Source: Paracoccus denitrificans
Lineage (GTDB): Bacteria > Pseudomonadota > Alphaproteobacteria > Rhodobacterales > Rhodobacteraceae
Length of the DNA stretch: 64,000 nucleotides
Assembly: GCA_003240735.1 (NCBI GenBank)
Contig: QFNE01000006.1
Location: forward strand, 62,001 to 126,000
Direction: 5' to 3'
In this document: positions 54,302-62,636 of the stretch, piece after piece
Numbering within the stretch: the first letter of the stretch is position 1
Layout of the letters: the number at the start of each line of letters is the position of its first letter
Made by a program: the position numbers and the translations under genes
Notes under the pieces: generated by a model
What the model was told of the DNA's origin: nothing
The model's input: only the letters and a program-made list of their open reading frames with translations
Database searches by the model: none

Positions 54302-55546
54302 TTGGCCAAATCAAAAGGTCTTACCGCCGCATCGGTAAAAGCAAAAAAGGAGCCTGGCCAGTATGCTGACGGGGGCGGGCTTTATCTCCAAGTCACATCT
54401 TCCGGTACACGGTCATGGCTTTTCAGGTTCACGATCCTCGGCAGGGCCCGAGGAATGGGCTTAGGCTCCTGTGACCTGATGACTCTTTCAGAGGCGCGCG
54501 AGACCGCAGGAGATCTTCGTAAAAAGGTTCGTCAAGGGATAGACCCGATCGACGAACGCGATCGTGCGGCGGCGCAAGCCAAACTTGAACGTGAAAGCCG
54601 CATCGACTTCTCTGAGGCAGTCGACCGCTATCTCTCCATAAAGCTTGTAGAGCTAGGAAACCCCAAGCACCGTAAGCAGTGGACCGAAACGCTGTTAAAA
54701 TACGCTATTCCTGTGCTCGGGCAGCGCTGGGTAGATGAACTACAAGTTCACGACGTTCTGTCGGTTCTTGAGCCCATATGGGCTGAGAAGACCGAGACAG
54801 CTAGTCGGCTCCGTAGCCGCATCGAGAGCGTCCTGAGTTGGGCCACAGTCGCCGGATTTCGGCAGGGTGAGAACCCAGCTCGGTGGAAAGGTAATTTATC
54901 GGAACTGCTTCCCAAGCCGAGCGCAGTGACCAAGCCAACCAACCACCCTGCAGTTGCCTTACAGGACTTACCCGCCTGGTGGTCAGCGTTGTTGTCCGCC
55001 GAAGGTCAGGGTGCCATGGCGCTGCGGCTTCTTGTGCTCTGCGCATCGCGATCTCAGGAGGTGCGCGGAGCTCGTTGGACTGAGTTTGACCTCGAAAAGC
55101 GAATGTGGACAATTCCGGCAGACAGAATGAAGGCTAAACGCGAGCACCGTGTTCCACTGTCCCACAGCGCCATTAAACTTTTGGAGTTACTCCCGCGCTT
55201 CGTCGGCAACGATCTTCTTTTCCCGAGCGCAAAGGGCACTGCGCTGTCGGACATGACTCTATCGAAGGTTATGCGGACGATGCACGCCAAACAGATCGAC
55301 GTGGACGGCATCGGTTGGGTAGACCAAACAAACAAACGGCCCGCAGTTCCTCATGGGCTGCGAAGCACTTTCAGGGACTGGGCAGCAGTCGAAGGCATCG
55401 AGCGGGACATTGCGGAAATTGCACTAGCACACAACGTTGGAGACAAGGTGGAAAGAGCGTACAGGCGAAACGATATGGTTCTTCGGCGCCGCGAAGTGAT
55501 GGATCAGTGGGCAGAGGCTTGTGCCGGAAGGGCGAATAGTTTTTAA
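54302..55546 (+). CDS. Tyrosine-type site-specific integrase (P4-like)
   Basis: 414 aa. The N-terminal DUF4102-like arm domain (LTAASVKAKKEPGQYADGGGLYLQV) is typical of P4/CP4 island integrases. Catalytic residues: Arg in ASRSQEVRGARW, HGLRSTFRDWA (H-x-x-R), LAHNVGD (His), and the nucleophile Tyr in VERAYRRNDM. The start is a TTG at 54302, with GAAAGG about 10 bases upstream. Codon use is less GC-biased than the crt genes. It marks the left boundary of the island. Confidence 0.93.
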   Translation: MAKSKGLTAASVKAKKEPGQYADGGGLYLQVTSSGTRSWLFRFTILGRARGMGLGSCDLMTLSEARETAGDLRKKVRQGIDPIDERDRAAAQAKLERESRIDFSEAVDRYLSIKLVELGNPKHRKQWTETLLKYAIPVLGQRWVDELQVHDVLSVLEPIWAEKTETASRLRSRIESVLSWATVAGFRQGENPARWKGNLSELLPKPSAVTKPTNHPAVALQDLPAWWSALLSAEGQGAMALRLLVLCASRSQEVRGARWTEFDLEKRMWTIPADRMKAKREHRVPLSHSAIKLLELLPRFVGNDLLFPSAKGTALSDMTLSKVMRTMHAKQIDVDGIGWVDQTNKRPAVPHGLRSTFRDWAAVEGIERDIAEIALAHNVGDKVERAYRRNDMVLRRREVMDQWAEACAGRANSF

Positions 55547-55753
55547 AACAGAGTAGCTCGACATTTTATCTGCATTACACGGCACCCAGGTAATTGCTGC
55601 CTGAGGGTTTTGGAGTTCAGGCAGTTGGCCGCGGTAAAAAAACCGACTTGGACGCGTAATAGTTCTTGTGTGATGTTTTCTAGTAATGTATCAAGTTTCT
55701 GCCTGAACATGGAGACGGCAATGTAGAAAAAGCACCAACGAAAGGACAAAAAC

Positions 55754-55948
55754 ATGCAGGATCGTTACCTCCGTCGAGCGCAAGTCACAGAGATGACCGG
55801 GTTAGCTCGAAGCACAATTTACGCCAAAATGGCGAAGTCAGACTTTCCACTGCCCCGCAAGATTGGTTCTCGCTCTGTCGCCTGGAATGAGAATGCAATT
55901 AAAGAGTGGTTAGATTCGTGTGAATACGCGAAATATGCCAACGCATAA
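55754..55948 (+). CDS. AlpA-like helix-turn-helix regulator/excisionase
   Basis: 64 aa. YLRRAQVTEMTGLARSTIYAKMAKSDFPLPRKIGSRSVAWNENAIKEWLDS is the standard MerR/AlpA-type fold. AlpA proteins regulate P4-type integrases or act as excisionases. It lies about 200 bases after the integrase gene and is closed by a terminator. Confidence 0.9.
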   Translation: MQDRYLRRAQVTEMTGLARSTIYAKMAKSDFPLPRKIGSRSVAWNENAIKEWLDSCEYAKYANA

Positions 55949-55977
55949 AAATACGAAGAAATTGTAGACAGAAAAAC

Positions 55978-55997
55978 AAGCCCTATGGGGCTTTTTT
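55978..55997 (+). terminator. Rho-independent terminator after the AlpA-like gene
   Basis: AAGCCC / GGGCTT stem with a 4-base loop and a run of T, 30 bases after the stop codon. Confidence 0.8.
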
Positions 55998-56133
55998 ACT
56001 TTCTTTGGCAAATTTTCCACAACTATATACTGACACACCTTCGCTGACAGCCTCTGTGGTTGGCCAATCTAGGCCTTGGGCAGATAGGCGAGGTGTGAAA
56101 TTAGCGCAGTTGTTTCGGACAGCTCGATTTTCC

Positions 56134-56177
56134 CCAAGAATTTGGGACAGAAATCTGCATTCACCTGAATGGTGAAA
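56134..56177. other. Two tandem hairpins before the HUH protein gene
   Basis: CCCAA-GAAT-TTGGG (56134-56147) and TTCACC-TGAAT-GGTGAA (56161-56177) lie within a 340-base gene-free stretch (55949-56292). Paired short hairpins are common at origins nicked by HUH proteins, so an origin is possible. No nick motif could be confirmed. Confidence 0.4.
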
Positions 56178-56292
56178 TGCGGTCCAGTGAAACATGCCTA
56201 AATTATTATCTTTGCTTCGGTGCGCTCGGGCAGGCGAAATGGGAAATTAATATTATATTAATAGTAGCAAATTAAACAGAAGGAAATTCAAA

Positions 56293-57033
56293 ATGAAAGC
56301 AATTGAAAAGAATGAGTTTAAACAGGGGGTGGCTGTTTGGAGATTGGCGCAAATTATTTCACACATGAAAGACAAAACAGATATCGACTTACGAACGTAC
56401 ATGCTGACTGCAAATATAAAGAAAGGAGCAGTTCCCTCAGAGGTGGCCCACGGTTGCTACCAGGCAATTAAGAGTCATCTCAACCTCGGGCGGAAGGAAG
56501 TTATTCCACAGCATCGCTTGCCAGGTATGCTTTGGTCGTATGACGACACCGGAGGCCGAACTGGACGAATTGATGAAGTTAGGTCACATCCTCATCTTCA
56601 TGCGATCCTTATCTTGTCCACAAAAATGGATACGCACGAGCTTGACATCCCTGTTCTCGCAATAGAAGAGCGGCTTGGAAAGGTGGAAGGGGTGGCTCGC
56701 TGGGATGGTTATAACCGTCCCGTCCACCTGACGAGGTTTTTAATCAAAAGCGAAGATGAAGCCCGCTCACCCTACGAACAGCTGATCAACTATTGTTCGT
56801 ATGCTTTGAAGGCTGAGGCGCTATTCTCGCGCTCGCACCAGCACTCGCCAAATTTCCTCACTTCGGGAGCTCTGCCATTTGAAAGCTTTGATGATGAGAA
56901 ACGAGCCGAGTTGGAAAAATCTTATGAGCGTGTGGTATTCAATCTAGATTCTCCACGGACCCGATTTAGGCATATCAGTCGCCCCGTGGCACAGAATACT
57001 TTTATCTTGCCTGAAAGCTATTTCGCAAGCTAG
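56293..57033 (+). CDS. HUH-type replication initiator-like protein
   Basis: 246 aa. RTYMLTANIKKG (near residue 34) may be motif 1. SHPHLHAILIL puts an H-x-H pair at residues 101 and 103, matching the metal-binding HUH motif. NYCSYALKAEAL carries Tyr167/Tyr170 and Lys173, in the position of the nicking tyrosine motif. It resembles the inovirus Gp2/plasmid Rep type proteins found next to AlpA in small islands. It is AT-rich compared with the chromosome. Assigned by motifs only; a relaxase-like role is an alternative. Confidence 0.6.
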   Translation: MKAIEKNEFKQGVAVWRLAQIISHMKDKTDIDLRTYMLTANIKKGAVPSEVAHGCYQAIKSHLNLGRKEVIPQHRLPGMLWSYDDTGGRTGRIDEVRSHPHLHAILILSTKMDTHELDIPVLAIEERLGKVEGVARWDGYNRPVHLTRFLIKSEDEARSPYEQLINYCSYALKAEALFSRSHQHSPNFLTSGALPFESFDDEKRAELEKSYERVVFNLDSPRTRFRHISRPVAQNTFILPESYFAS

Positions 57034-57097
57034 CTACTCCCTGATCCTCCCCCTGTGAAATGGTCCGCCGTTATGATTAGCAAACGAAGGATCGAGA

Positions 57098-57376
57098 ATG
57101 GCAAACAAGCGACCGAAACCGGAAGAGATTGTGTCGAAGTTGCGGCAGGTTGAGGTTCTGATGGGGCAAGGATTGTCCCGTCTGGATGCGATCAGACGGA
57201 TCGGCGTTGTCGAACAGACCTACTATCGCTGGCGCAAACAATATGGCGGAATGGGTGTGGGTCAGTTGAAGGAACTGAAGCGGCTCCAGCAGGAGAATGA
57301 GCGGCTCCGGCGTGCCGTGTCCGATCTGACGCTGGAAAAGCTGATCTTGACGGAGGCCGCCCGGGGAAACTTCTGA
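57098..57376 (+). CDS. IS3-family transposase OrfA
   Basis: 92 aa. HTH region KPEEIVSKLRQVEVLMGQGLSRLDAIRRIGVVEQTYYRWRKQYGG, then a leucine-zipper-like helix (LKELKRLQQENERLRRAVSDLTLEKLILTEA). It binds the IS ends and would normally be joined to OrfB by -1 frameshifting near its stop codon. It appears intact. Confidence 0.9.
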   Translation: MANKRPKPEEIVSKLRQVEVLMGQGLSRLDAIRRIGVVEQTYYRWRKQYGGMGVGQLKELKRLQQENERLRRAVSDLTLEKLILTEAARGNF

Positions 57377-58223
57377 GCCCCGCTCGCCGCCGGGCCTGTA
57401 TCGATCATGTCCGGGGTGAGTTGGGCGTTTCTGAGCGTCGGGCTTGCCAAGTGCTTCGCCAGCATCGTTCGACACAACGTAAGCTGCCGAGAGGTCGAGC
57501 GGACGAGGACCGCCTGGTCGCCGATATGATCGAGTTGGCCCGGTTATATGGGCGCTATGGTTATCGCCGAATTGCGGCCTTGCTGCGGGATGCCGGGTGG
57601 CAGGCGAACGACAAACGCGTCGAACGCTTATGGCGGCGGGAGGGGCTGAAAGTGCCGATGAAGCAACCCAAGAGGGCCGTTTGTGGCTGAATGACGGATC
57701 CTGTGTCCGGCTGCGACCGGAACACCGGGATCATGTCTGGTCGTATGATTTTGCTCATTGCCGCACCGATGACGGCAAGGTGTTTCGGACGCTGAACATC
57801 CTTGATGAGTTCAGCCGCGAATGTCTGACGATCAGGGTGCGGCGCAAGCTTAACTCGACAGATGTGATTGATGCATTGACCGATCTATTCATCTTGCGCG
57901 GCGTGCCAGCCTTCATCCGTTCCGACAACGGCCCAGAGTTCATCGCCCTGGCCGTTCGGGACTGGATCAGCGCAGTCGGGGCAACGACGGCTTACATTGA
58001 GCCCGGATCGCCTTGGGAGAATGGGTATTGCGAGAGCTTCAACGCCCGCTTTCGCGATGAAATGCTGAACGGGGAAGTCTCCTATAGCCTCCGCGAGGCG
58101 CAGATCCTGATCGAAGAGTGAAGGAAGCATTACAACACGAAACGACCACACAGCGCATTGGGCTATCGCCCGCCGGCTCCAGAGGCCATCGTCCCGGTGG
58201 ACCAAAGGTCGGTCATGCACTAA
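57374..58223 (+). pseudogene. IS3-family transposase OrfB, frameshifted and with a nonsense codon
   Basis: The reading frame SPARRRACIDHVRGELGV.. runs to LKVPMKQPKR. There, near 57675, one base of a G run appears to be missing, shifting into GRLWLNDGSCVRL. The second frame carries the DDE core: WSYDFAH (D), FIRSDNGPEFI (D) and WENGYCESFNARFRDEML (E). An in-frame TGA at 58119-58121 stands where homologues have Trp (IEEW-RKHYN), after which RKHYNTKRPHSALGYRPPAPEA runs to 58223. Two independent lesions, so it cannot make a transposase. Confidence 0.88.
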
Positions 58224-58522
58224 CTTTCAAAATGGACCACTCAGGTGGGGCTGATCACTTCTAACACTATACTAATCGACACTAACTCAGCCTCTCACAA
58301 TTCATAATGCGCCGTAACCCGCTCCCCGGTTCTATCCCATAGCGGCTGCCCCTGGAAAAAACGCGGTGAACCCCCGCTGGTTAGAGCACTCTCTCTCTAG
58401 AAACCGCTCCTAAAGGCCAGTACCCAGTCCCGCGATCTAACTTGTCCACCTATCAGAAAACCTTCCCTAACGACCATTTTCTGGTTTAAACTTTAGCTTA
58501 TCTGTAGGGTTCTGACTAAGTC

Positions 58523-58915
58523 ATGGTTTTACAACGCGTTTGGATAGGCGGCGAACCGACGGTGCCAACAGAGCGCTCTGCCTTGTCTGACATCATCCCT
58601 GATGCGCCAGACACACTACTCAGCGCACTCTACAAGACAGGGACCAACGCTTTCATGCTCGCCGATGCATCGCTACGAGCCGAAATAGCGGCCGCTGTCC
58701 TCGGAACTGTCGCGGCAGGCCTCGCGATGGCCCTTTTCGCTGGATCGCCGGTCGGACTAATGGTGCTCATTGGATTGGGTGCGTCAATTTTGGTAGGGGC
58801 TGGTATCAGCTGGCTGGTGGACGTAACCGGGCTTCGGAATTCGATCAAAGAAGCTGTGCGTAGCGCTGACGTTCCGGCCCAAGCCGGTGCCGCACAAGTT
58901 CCGGTTGGTCCATGA
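58523..58915 (+). CDS. Hypothetical membrane-spanning protein
   Basis: 130 aa. The N-terminal half is soluble (VPTERSALSDIIPDAPDTLLSAL). The centre has two hydrophobic segments rich in Gly and Ala (AAAVLGTVAAGLAMALFAG, GLMVLIGLGASILVGAGISWLV), reminiscent of glycine-zipper segments in secreted effector N termini. The last four bases overlap the next gene, so both are co-translated. Function unknown. The 265 bases before it (58258-58522) show no gene. Confidence 0.6.
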   Translation: MVLQRVWIGGEPTVPTERSALSDIIPDAPDTLLSALYKTGTNAFMLADASLRAEIAAAVLGTVAAGLAMALFAGSPVGLMVLIGLGASILVGAGISWLVDVTGLRNSIKEAVRSADVPAQAGAAQVPVGP

Positions 58916-59742
58916 AAGATCAAACCAAGATCGTTCGGCTTTCTCGCAATATGAACTACGAAGTGGATCCCATCTCGGCCGTAAGCCGAGGGCTAGTTCT
59001 TCATTTATTCTCTTTAGCTGTCGCTCTTGCAATTGCATGGGCCGGCTTGGGTTCTGCGCATGCGGTTCCTTGGCTTATCGCAGTATGGGCCGTTTGGATA
59101 ATCGTTTCGCAGGCAGCGGGGTTTCTTGCTTGGCACCTACGATGGCCTAGGGCCTATCGGCCTATGGTTAACCTGATCGGTGGCGACGCGTTCATGATGT
59201 TGATTGGCATCAGCGCCACGCTTGCGGGGCCGGGATCACCTTGGTTGCAAATTGTCCTTCTTATACTATGGTGTGCTACCGTCATATATCATGTTCGCGC
59301 TTCACGGAAACTTCCTTTGAAGCCGTTAGTAACTCTTATGAGACGTACCAAGCAGTTGGTACGAGCAAAAGATGGAGTGATCGAGTGGCGCGGCATTCCA
59401 CTCTGGGACGCATATCCCAGTTATGAGGAGGCGAGTTCTCTGGATAAGGTGATGCTCTATATAGGGCCGATTTTCCTAGCAGGAGGCGCTCAGATTATTG
59501 GGATTTCTTTCTTGATGTCCGGTGCCCGCGATCTCGGCATCATGTTCATTGGGATAAGCTTCTGCTTTATTGCCTGTGGGCTCGCGTCATGCCCACGTTT
59601 TTTAGTCGTGACTAATCGTACTATTTCGGGTCTCGAAGACGGAACACTCGATCCTGGGACCCTTGCATCAGCCGAAGATACTGACACCGCTGAAAGAGCA
59701 GATCCAATGAGTAGTCCTGATGGTGATACGCTTCACTCTTAG
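58912..59742 (+). CDS. Hypothetical multi-pass membrane protein
   Basis: 276 aa with about five to six hydrophobic segments (residues about 27-50, 52-75, 88-105, 110-125, 185-205, 208-230) and a central cytoplasmic loop. No known motif. ATGA overlap with the upstream membrane protein. The pair sits directly before an IS3 remnant and a toxin-tail gene, so it may have belonged to an effector or secretion cargo module. This is context only. Confidence 0.6.
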   Translation: MKDQTKIVRLSRNMNYEVDPISAVSRGLVLHLFSLAVALAIAWAGLGSAHAVPWLIAVWAVWIIVSQAAGFLAWHLRWPRAYRPMVNLIGGDAFMMLIGISATLAGPGSPWLQIVLLILWCATVIYHVRASRKLPLKPLVTLMRRTKQLVRAKDGVIEWRGIPLWDAYPSYEEASSLDKVMLYIGPIFLAGGAQIIGISFLMSGARDLGIMFIGISFCFIACGLASCPRFLVVTNRTISGLEDGTLDPGTLASAEDTDTAERADPMSSPDGDTLHS

Positions 59743-59824
59743 GACAGAACGACCAAGATCAAGCTCTTGTGGTAGATGAGCCTAATGAGGTGCTCCCTAT
59801 TCTTTGGACAGGATCTGGCGTTTT

Positions 59825-59970
59825 TTAAGCTCTGATCTGCTCCTGCTGATCGGGTTGCGTTGTTTCTACCGTGAGTGAGTAGACCACTGCCGGCGGTCGG
59901 CCGCCAAGGGCCTTGTGCGGCCGGCGGTAATTGTAGAACTCCATCCATGTCCGGACACCCGCGCGGGCCT
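59825..59970 (-). pseudogene. C-terminal remnant of a second IS3-family transposase
   Basis: On the minus strand the frame VRTWMEFYNYRRPHKALGGRPPAVVYS.. ends at 59825. This is the conserved end of an IS3 OrfB, different from the copy at 57042-58257. Everything upstream of about 59970 is missing, and the sequence changes to the toxin-tail reading frame there. Confidence 0.75.
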
Positions 59971-60011
59971 GTGACCCGGTCCTCGAGATTATTCTTGCAA
60001 CCCTGTTTGCC

Positions 60012-60563
60012 GTGATTGCGTTCTTTACCGCTGGCACCGGCGGAGCGGTGTTTGCAGCCCGGCTGACTGCCTTTGTCGCCTCGGTCACGGCCAAGCTGTC
60101 CAGAGCCGGACAGGCAGGTCAGGCAGCCATCCGAATATTCACTTTCCTTCGCTCCATCGCAACAAAAATGGTGGAGCTGGTTAAAGCGCTCAAACGAAGA
60201 ATCGAAGAGATCGCGCATGGGGCCACGGACAGTGTCACCGCAATTGTGAGGCGCACAGCTAGACTTCGAGAGGCATATCGAAGGGAGGTAAGGGGGCTCG
60301 CAAGGAAAGTCGAAACAATGCGTGCAGAGGGTAAATCCTCTGAAAAGATTGCAAGAACAATCAGCGAGAAGCGGAGGCAGCTTGGGATAAAATACAAGGA
60401 TTTAACCGATCCCGACATGCTTAAAACAATCCATGAGAGAAATATACAAAAGTACGGAGATCCTTTTGGGCCGACCGTCGACTATTTGCGCGCAAGAGGT
60501 AAAACTTGGGATCAAATTATTGAAGGCGCGACACGTCCAGGAGGAGAGGATTTGAAACTATGA
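60012..60563 (+). CDS. C-terminal part of a polymorphic toxin (5'-truncated)
   Basis: The visible frame starts as GTG at 60012 but is open upstream to the IS3 remnant (DPVLEIILATLFAV.. is in frame from 59973), so the N terminus has been lost. A hydrophobic linker (VIAFFTAGTGGAVFAARLTAFVASV) is followed by a charged helical stretch and a compact C-terminal domain (KRRQLGIKYKDLTDPDMLK, IQKYGDPFGPTVDYLRARGK). This is the layout of effector tails with exchangeable toxin domains. The toxic activity is not recognised. It overlaps the next gene by 4 bases. Confidence 0.6.
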   Translation: MIAFFTAGTGGAVFAARLTAFVASVTAKLSRAGQAGQAAIRIFTFLRSIATKMVELVKALKRRIEEIAHGATDSVTAIVRRTARLREAYRREVRGLARKVETMRAEGKSSEKIARTISEKRRQLGIKYKDLTDPDMLKTIHERNIQKYGDPFGPTVDYLRARGKTWDQIIEGATRPGGEDLKL

Positions 60564-60994
60564 TAATAGAGCTACAATCGAGTGATTACTTTTCTAGGGT
60601 CGGGCAGCTAAACACCGCCACAAACACGATAACAGAATGTTCGAAAGAATCGGACAAGCTTGTAGTGGGAGGGTGGTATTCAGAGGTTGATGGGAGACAC
60701 TTTGCAATTTTTGCAAATGAAGGCCGCCTCTATGTTTTTCTGGGCAACCGCACATTGGGCGTGACCCGGGAAACAAAAGCCTCCGATTTTCCATTTAAAG
60801 GGCACAGAAAATTTGAGGTAATAGAGGGCGGATTGCCCGTTTTCACTAAAACCTACACTCCTCGGTCCGCTCTACAAGGAGACGTCACTCCTTTTTTAGA
60901 AGATGAGGACGAGGATTTTTTAATTTTTGTGAAAAATATCATCAATAATCCGGATCGACAAAAAATTCTTATTGAAATGGCCGGTCAGACATAA
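60560..60994 (+). CDS. Probable immunity protein for the adjacent toxin tail
   Basis: 144 aa, acidic, no signal peptide, no recognised motif. It starts within the toxin stop codon (ATGA overlap). Small, unrelated, co-translated proteins directly after a toxin domain are typically its cognate immunity protein. Low GC (about 43% by eye) compared with the chromosome. The role is inferred from position only. Confidence 0.55.
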   Translation: MIIELQSSDYFSRVGQLNTATNTITECSKESDKLVVGGWYSEVDGRHFAIFANEGRLYVFLGNRTLGVTRETKASDFPFKGHRKFEVIEGGLPVFTKTYTPRSALQGDVTPFLEDEDEDFLIFVKNIINNPDRQKILIEMAGQT

Positions 60995-61199
60995 ATAATT
61001 GATATTAGACTATTCGCTGGACTGGGTTGATTTTAGTAACTTGGTAATCGTAAAGCCTTATCATGCTCGCGTGCACGTGCCTTCACCCCCATCGCCATCA
61101 ACGCCGGCGATCCAGCTTACCAAGATCTGGGAGCAGCCTGCGCAGGTCTTCAGGTGAAAGCCCCGCGCCCTGACCAGAGCCACCGGCACGGCACAGGCC

Positions 61200-61709
61200 T
61201 CAGCGGCTTGCTTCGGGGGCGTCCGTGGACACCCGGTCGATCCAGATGCCGCAGAACTTACCGCCATCGTCTTGGGTGACGACCGTTCCTCCGGCGCGTT
61301 CGCAGTAGATGCCGGGGTATCTCCCGAAGTCCTTTGCATCGGCCCTGTTCTAGAAATGGAACAACACCAAAGCGACCAGAAGGCCCCCCAGAGCTGCTGC
61401 AGCGCTCAGCCATACCCAGAACCCGCCAAAATAGCGCCAAGCCTGTCTGCGGGCATCGTGGGCGGCCCTGAGGGGGCTCCGGGCTGCCTCGGAGGTTTCC
61501 TCCTGGCTCGACCGGATCGCCTCTACCGCCGCCTGTCTCGCTGCCTCTGTGGCGGCAGCACGGGTCTCGGTCAGGGCACCCCCCAGCCGGGTATCGATCC
61601 GCTCCATCAGACGCGGCTCCAGCCTCAGCACGCCCTCAAGGATTTTTAGCCACCGCCCCGTTGAGGTCTGCCGTCGACGGATTATGAGCCTGGCACATGG
61701 TCGCTGCAC
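61200..61709 (-). pseudogene. Mobilization-like membrane protein with an in-frame TAG
   Basis: Residues 1-119 contain a helical part (ERIDTRLGGALTETRAAATEAARQAAVEAIRSS) and one membrane segment (FGGFWVWLSAAAALGGLLVALVLF), as in plasmid mobilization/relaxosome accessory proteins. A TAG at 61350-61352 stops it. The same frame then continues for 49 codons (NRADAKDFGRYPGIYCERAGG..., with two Cys) to a TGA at 61200. The simplest reading is a TGG-to-TAG nonsense change within one gene. Family assignment is tentative. Confidence 0.5.
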
Positions 61710-61742
61710 ATTCGCGCAGGAAGGGGCTACCTGGTTCCTGTT

Positions 61743-62282
61743 ATAGGGTCACAGTATTCTGTCCCGTGGCAATATGCCGGCGATCACTTCGATGCAAAGG
61801 TCACCCGGACATCGGTGCATCATCATCGTCAGGGAAAACTGTTGCGTACCCACCTGAAGGCCACTCACCTTGGCCAGATAATCGTGGACCCAGTCGATAT
61901 GCCCGAGAGCCACAAGGCTGTGGTAGGACTGCGTCTCGTCGGCGCGAGGGCACGGGTGAAAATCCTTGGACCGCATGCCGAGGACTTTATCGAACGGCAC
62001 TACCGGAAGTCGCGTCGTCCCAGACAGACACTGGAAGCAGCTGACGGGCTACTGTTTCTGGCGAAGAGCTATGGTTCTGAGCGCGTCAGCGCGGCTTGTG
62101 CCAAGGCGCTGTCGCTCGGAGCCTCAAGTGTTGTGAAGGTCGAAAGCATGCTTCAGGCGGGCGTAGAGAACTATACGCCTTCTGCGCCGGTCATAGTCCC
62201 ATCGACACGCCCATCCGGTAATGTCCGTGGACGCGCCTATTTCGAGCAGGAATTGCGCAAAGGAGGACGCCCCGATGTCTGA
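61743..62282 (+). pseudogene. IS21-family IstA remnant (C-terminal part)
   Basis: From about 61749 the frame reads SQYSVPWQYAGDHFDAKV.., then DPVDMPESHKAV, ILGPHAEDFIERHYRKSRRPRQTLEAADGLLFLAKSYGSERVSAACAKALSLGASSVVKVESMLQ. This is the C-terminal half of an IS21 transposase. The N-terminal HTH and DDE core are absent. It is followed directly by the start of istB. Confidence 0.82.
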
Positions 62283-62367
62283 GGCACAACTGTTTGAAAT
62301 TCTGACCGAGATGCGGCTCGGTGGCGCGCGAGAAGAATTGGAGCATCAGCTTGCCAATCCCGGCTAA
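62275..62367 (+). pseudogene. IS21-family IstB remnant (first 30 codons)
   Basis: MSEAQLFEILTEMRLGGARE.. matches the N terminus of the IstB helper ATPase. It ends in a stop after LANPG, and no Walker motifs follow. With the istA remnant it shows one IS21 copy deleted at both ends. Confidence 0.78.
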
Positions 62368-62527
62368 GAGCGGGGCTAAAGCTCTGGTTACTTCGGCTGG
62401 AAGAATGCCCTGAACCGTAGCTGTCCAGCCCGATTTTCTTGCCACCAGTGTCGTGCCCGTCCAAAACCACCAAGGTTGGCTTGCTGCGTTGTCTAGGCAG
62501 GCTCGCTCCTTCCAGTTGGGTCTACCT

Positions 62528-62594
62528 ATTTGAAACACTCACGCTGCCGCTAAACCATGTCTCATTTGGGTACGAATCATTGATTTGAAACACT
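62528..62594 (+). repeat. Direct repeat ATTTGAAACACT upstream of the resolvase gene
   Basis: Two exact 12-base copies at 62528-62539 and 62583-62594, 55 bases apart, in the 270-base gene-free stretch before the serine recombinase. Spacing and position are compatible with binding subsites of a res site or an operator, but this is unproven. Confidence 0.5.
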
Positions 62595-62636
62595 TTCCAA
62601 TTTATCTTTAAACTCAAAAGAGGCAAGGAGCGTTGC

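Larger units (their letters stand above)
57042..58257 (+). mobile_element. IS3-family insertion sequence (IS407/IS511-like), decayed
   Basis: About 1.2 kb, bounded by imperfect inverted ends (TGATCCTCCCCC on the left; right end in reverse complement TGATCAGCCCCACC, each with TGGTCC a little further in). It carries orfA and a broken orfB. No matching 3-4 base target duplication flanks it (TCCC vs CTTC), so one end may have been rearranged or misread. Confidence 0.8.

Noticed and set aside
59739..60218. Minus-strand 159-codon open frame across the IS3 remnant and toxin start
   Set aside because: It spans a junction between unrelated sequences and has no coherent protein features.
61023..61199. 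Possible start of a relaxase (MAMGVKARAREHD..) downstream of the mobilization-like gene on the minus strand
   Set aside because: The frame stops after fewer than 20 codons and no relaxase motif is visible, so a remnant could not be supported.
62191..62538. Minus-strand open frame over the IS21 remnant
   Set aside because: It overlaps clear istA/istB remnants on the plus strand and has no family-like segment.
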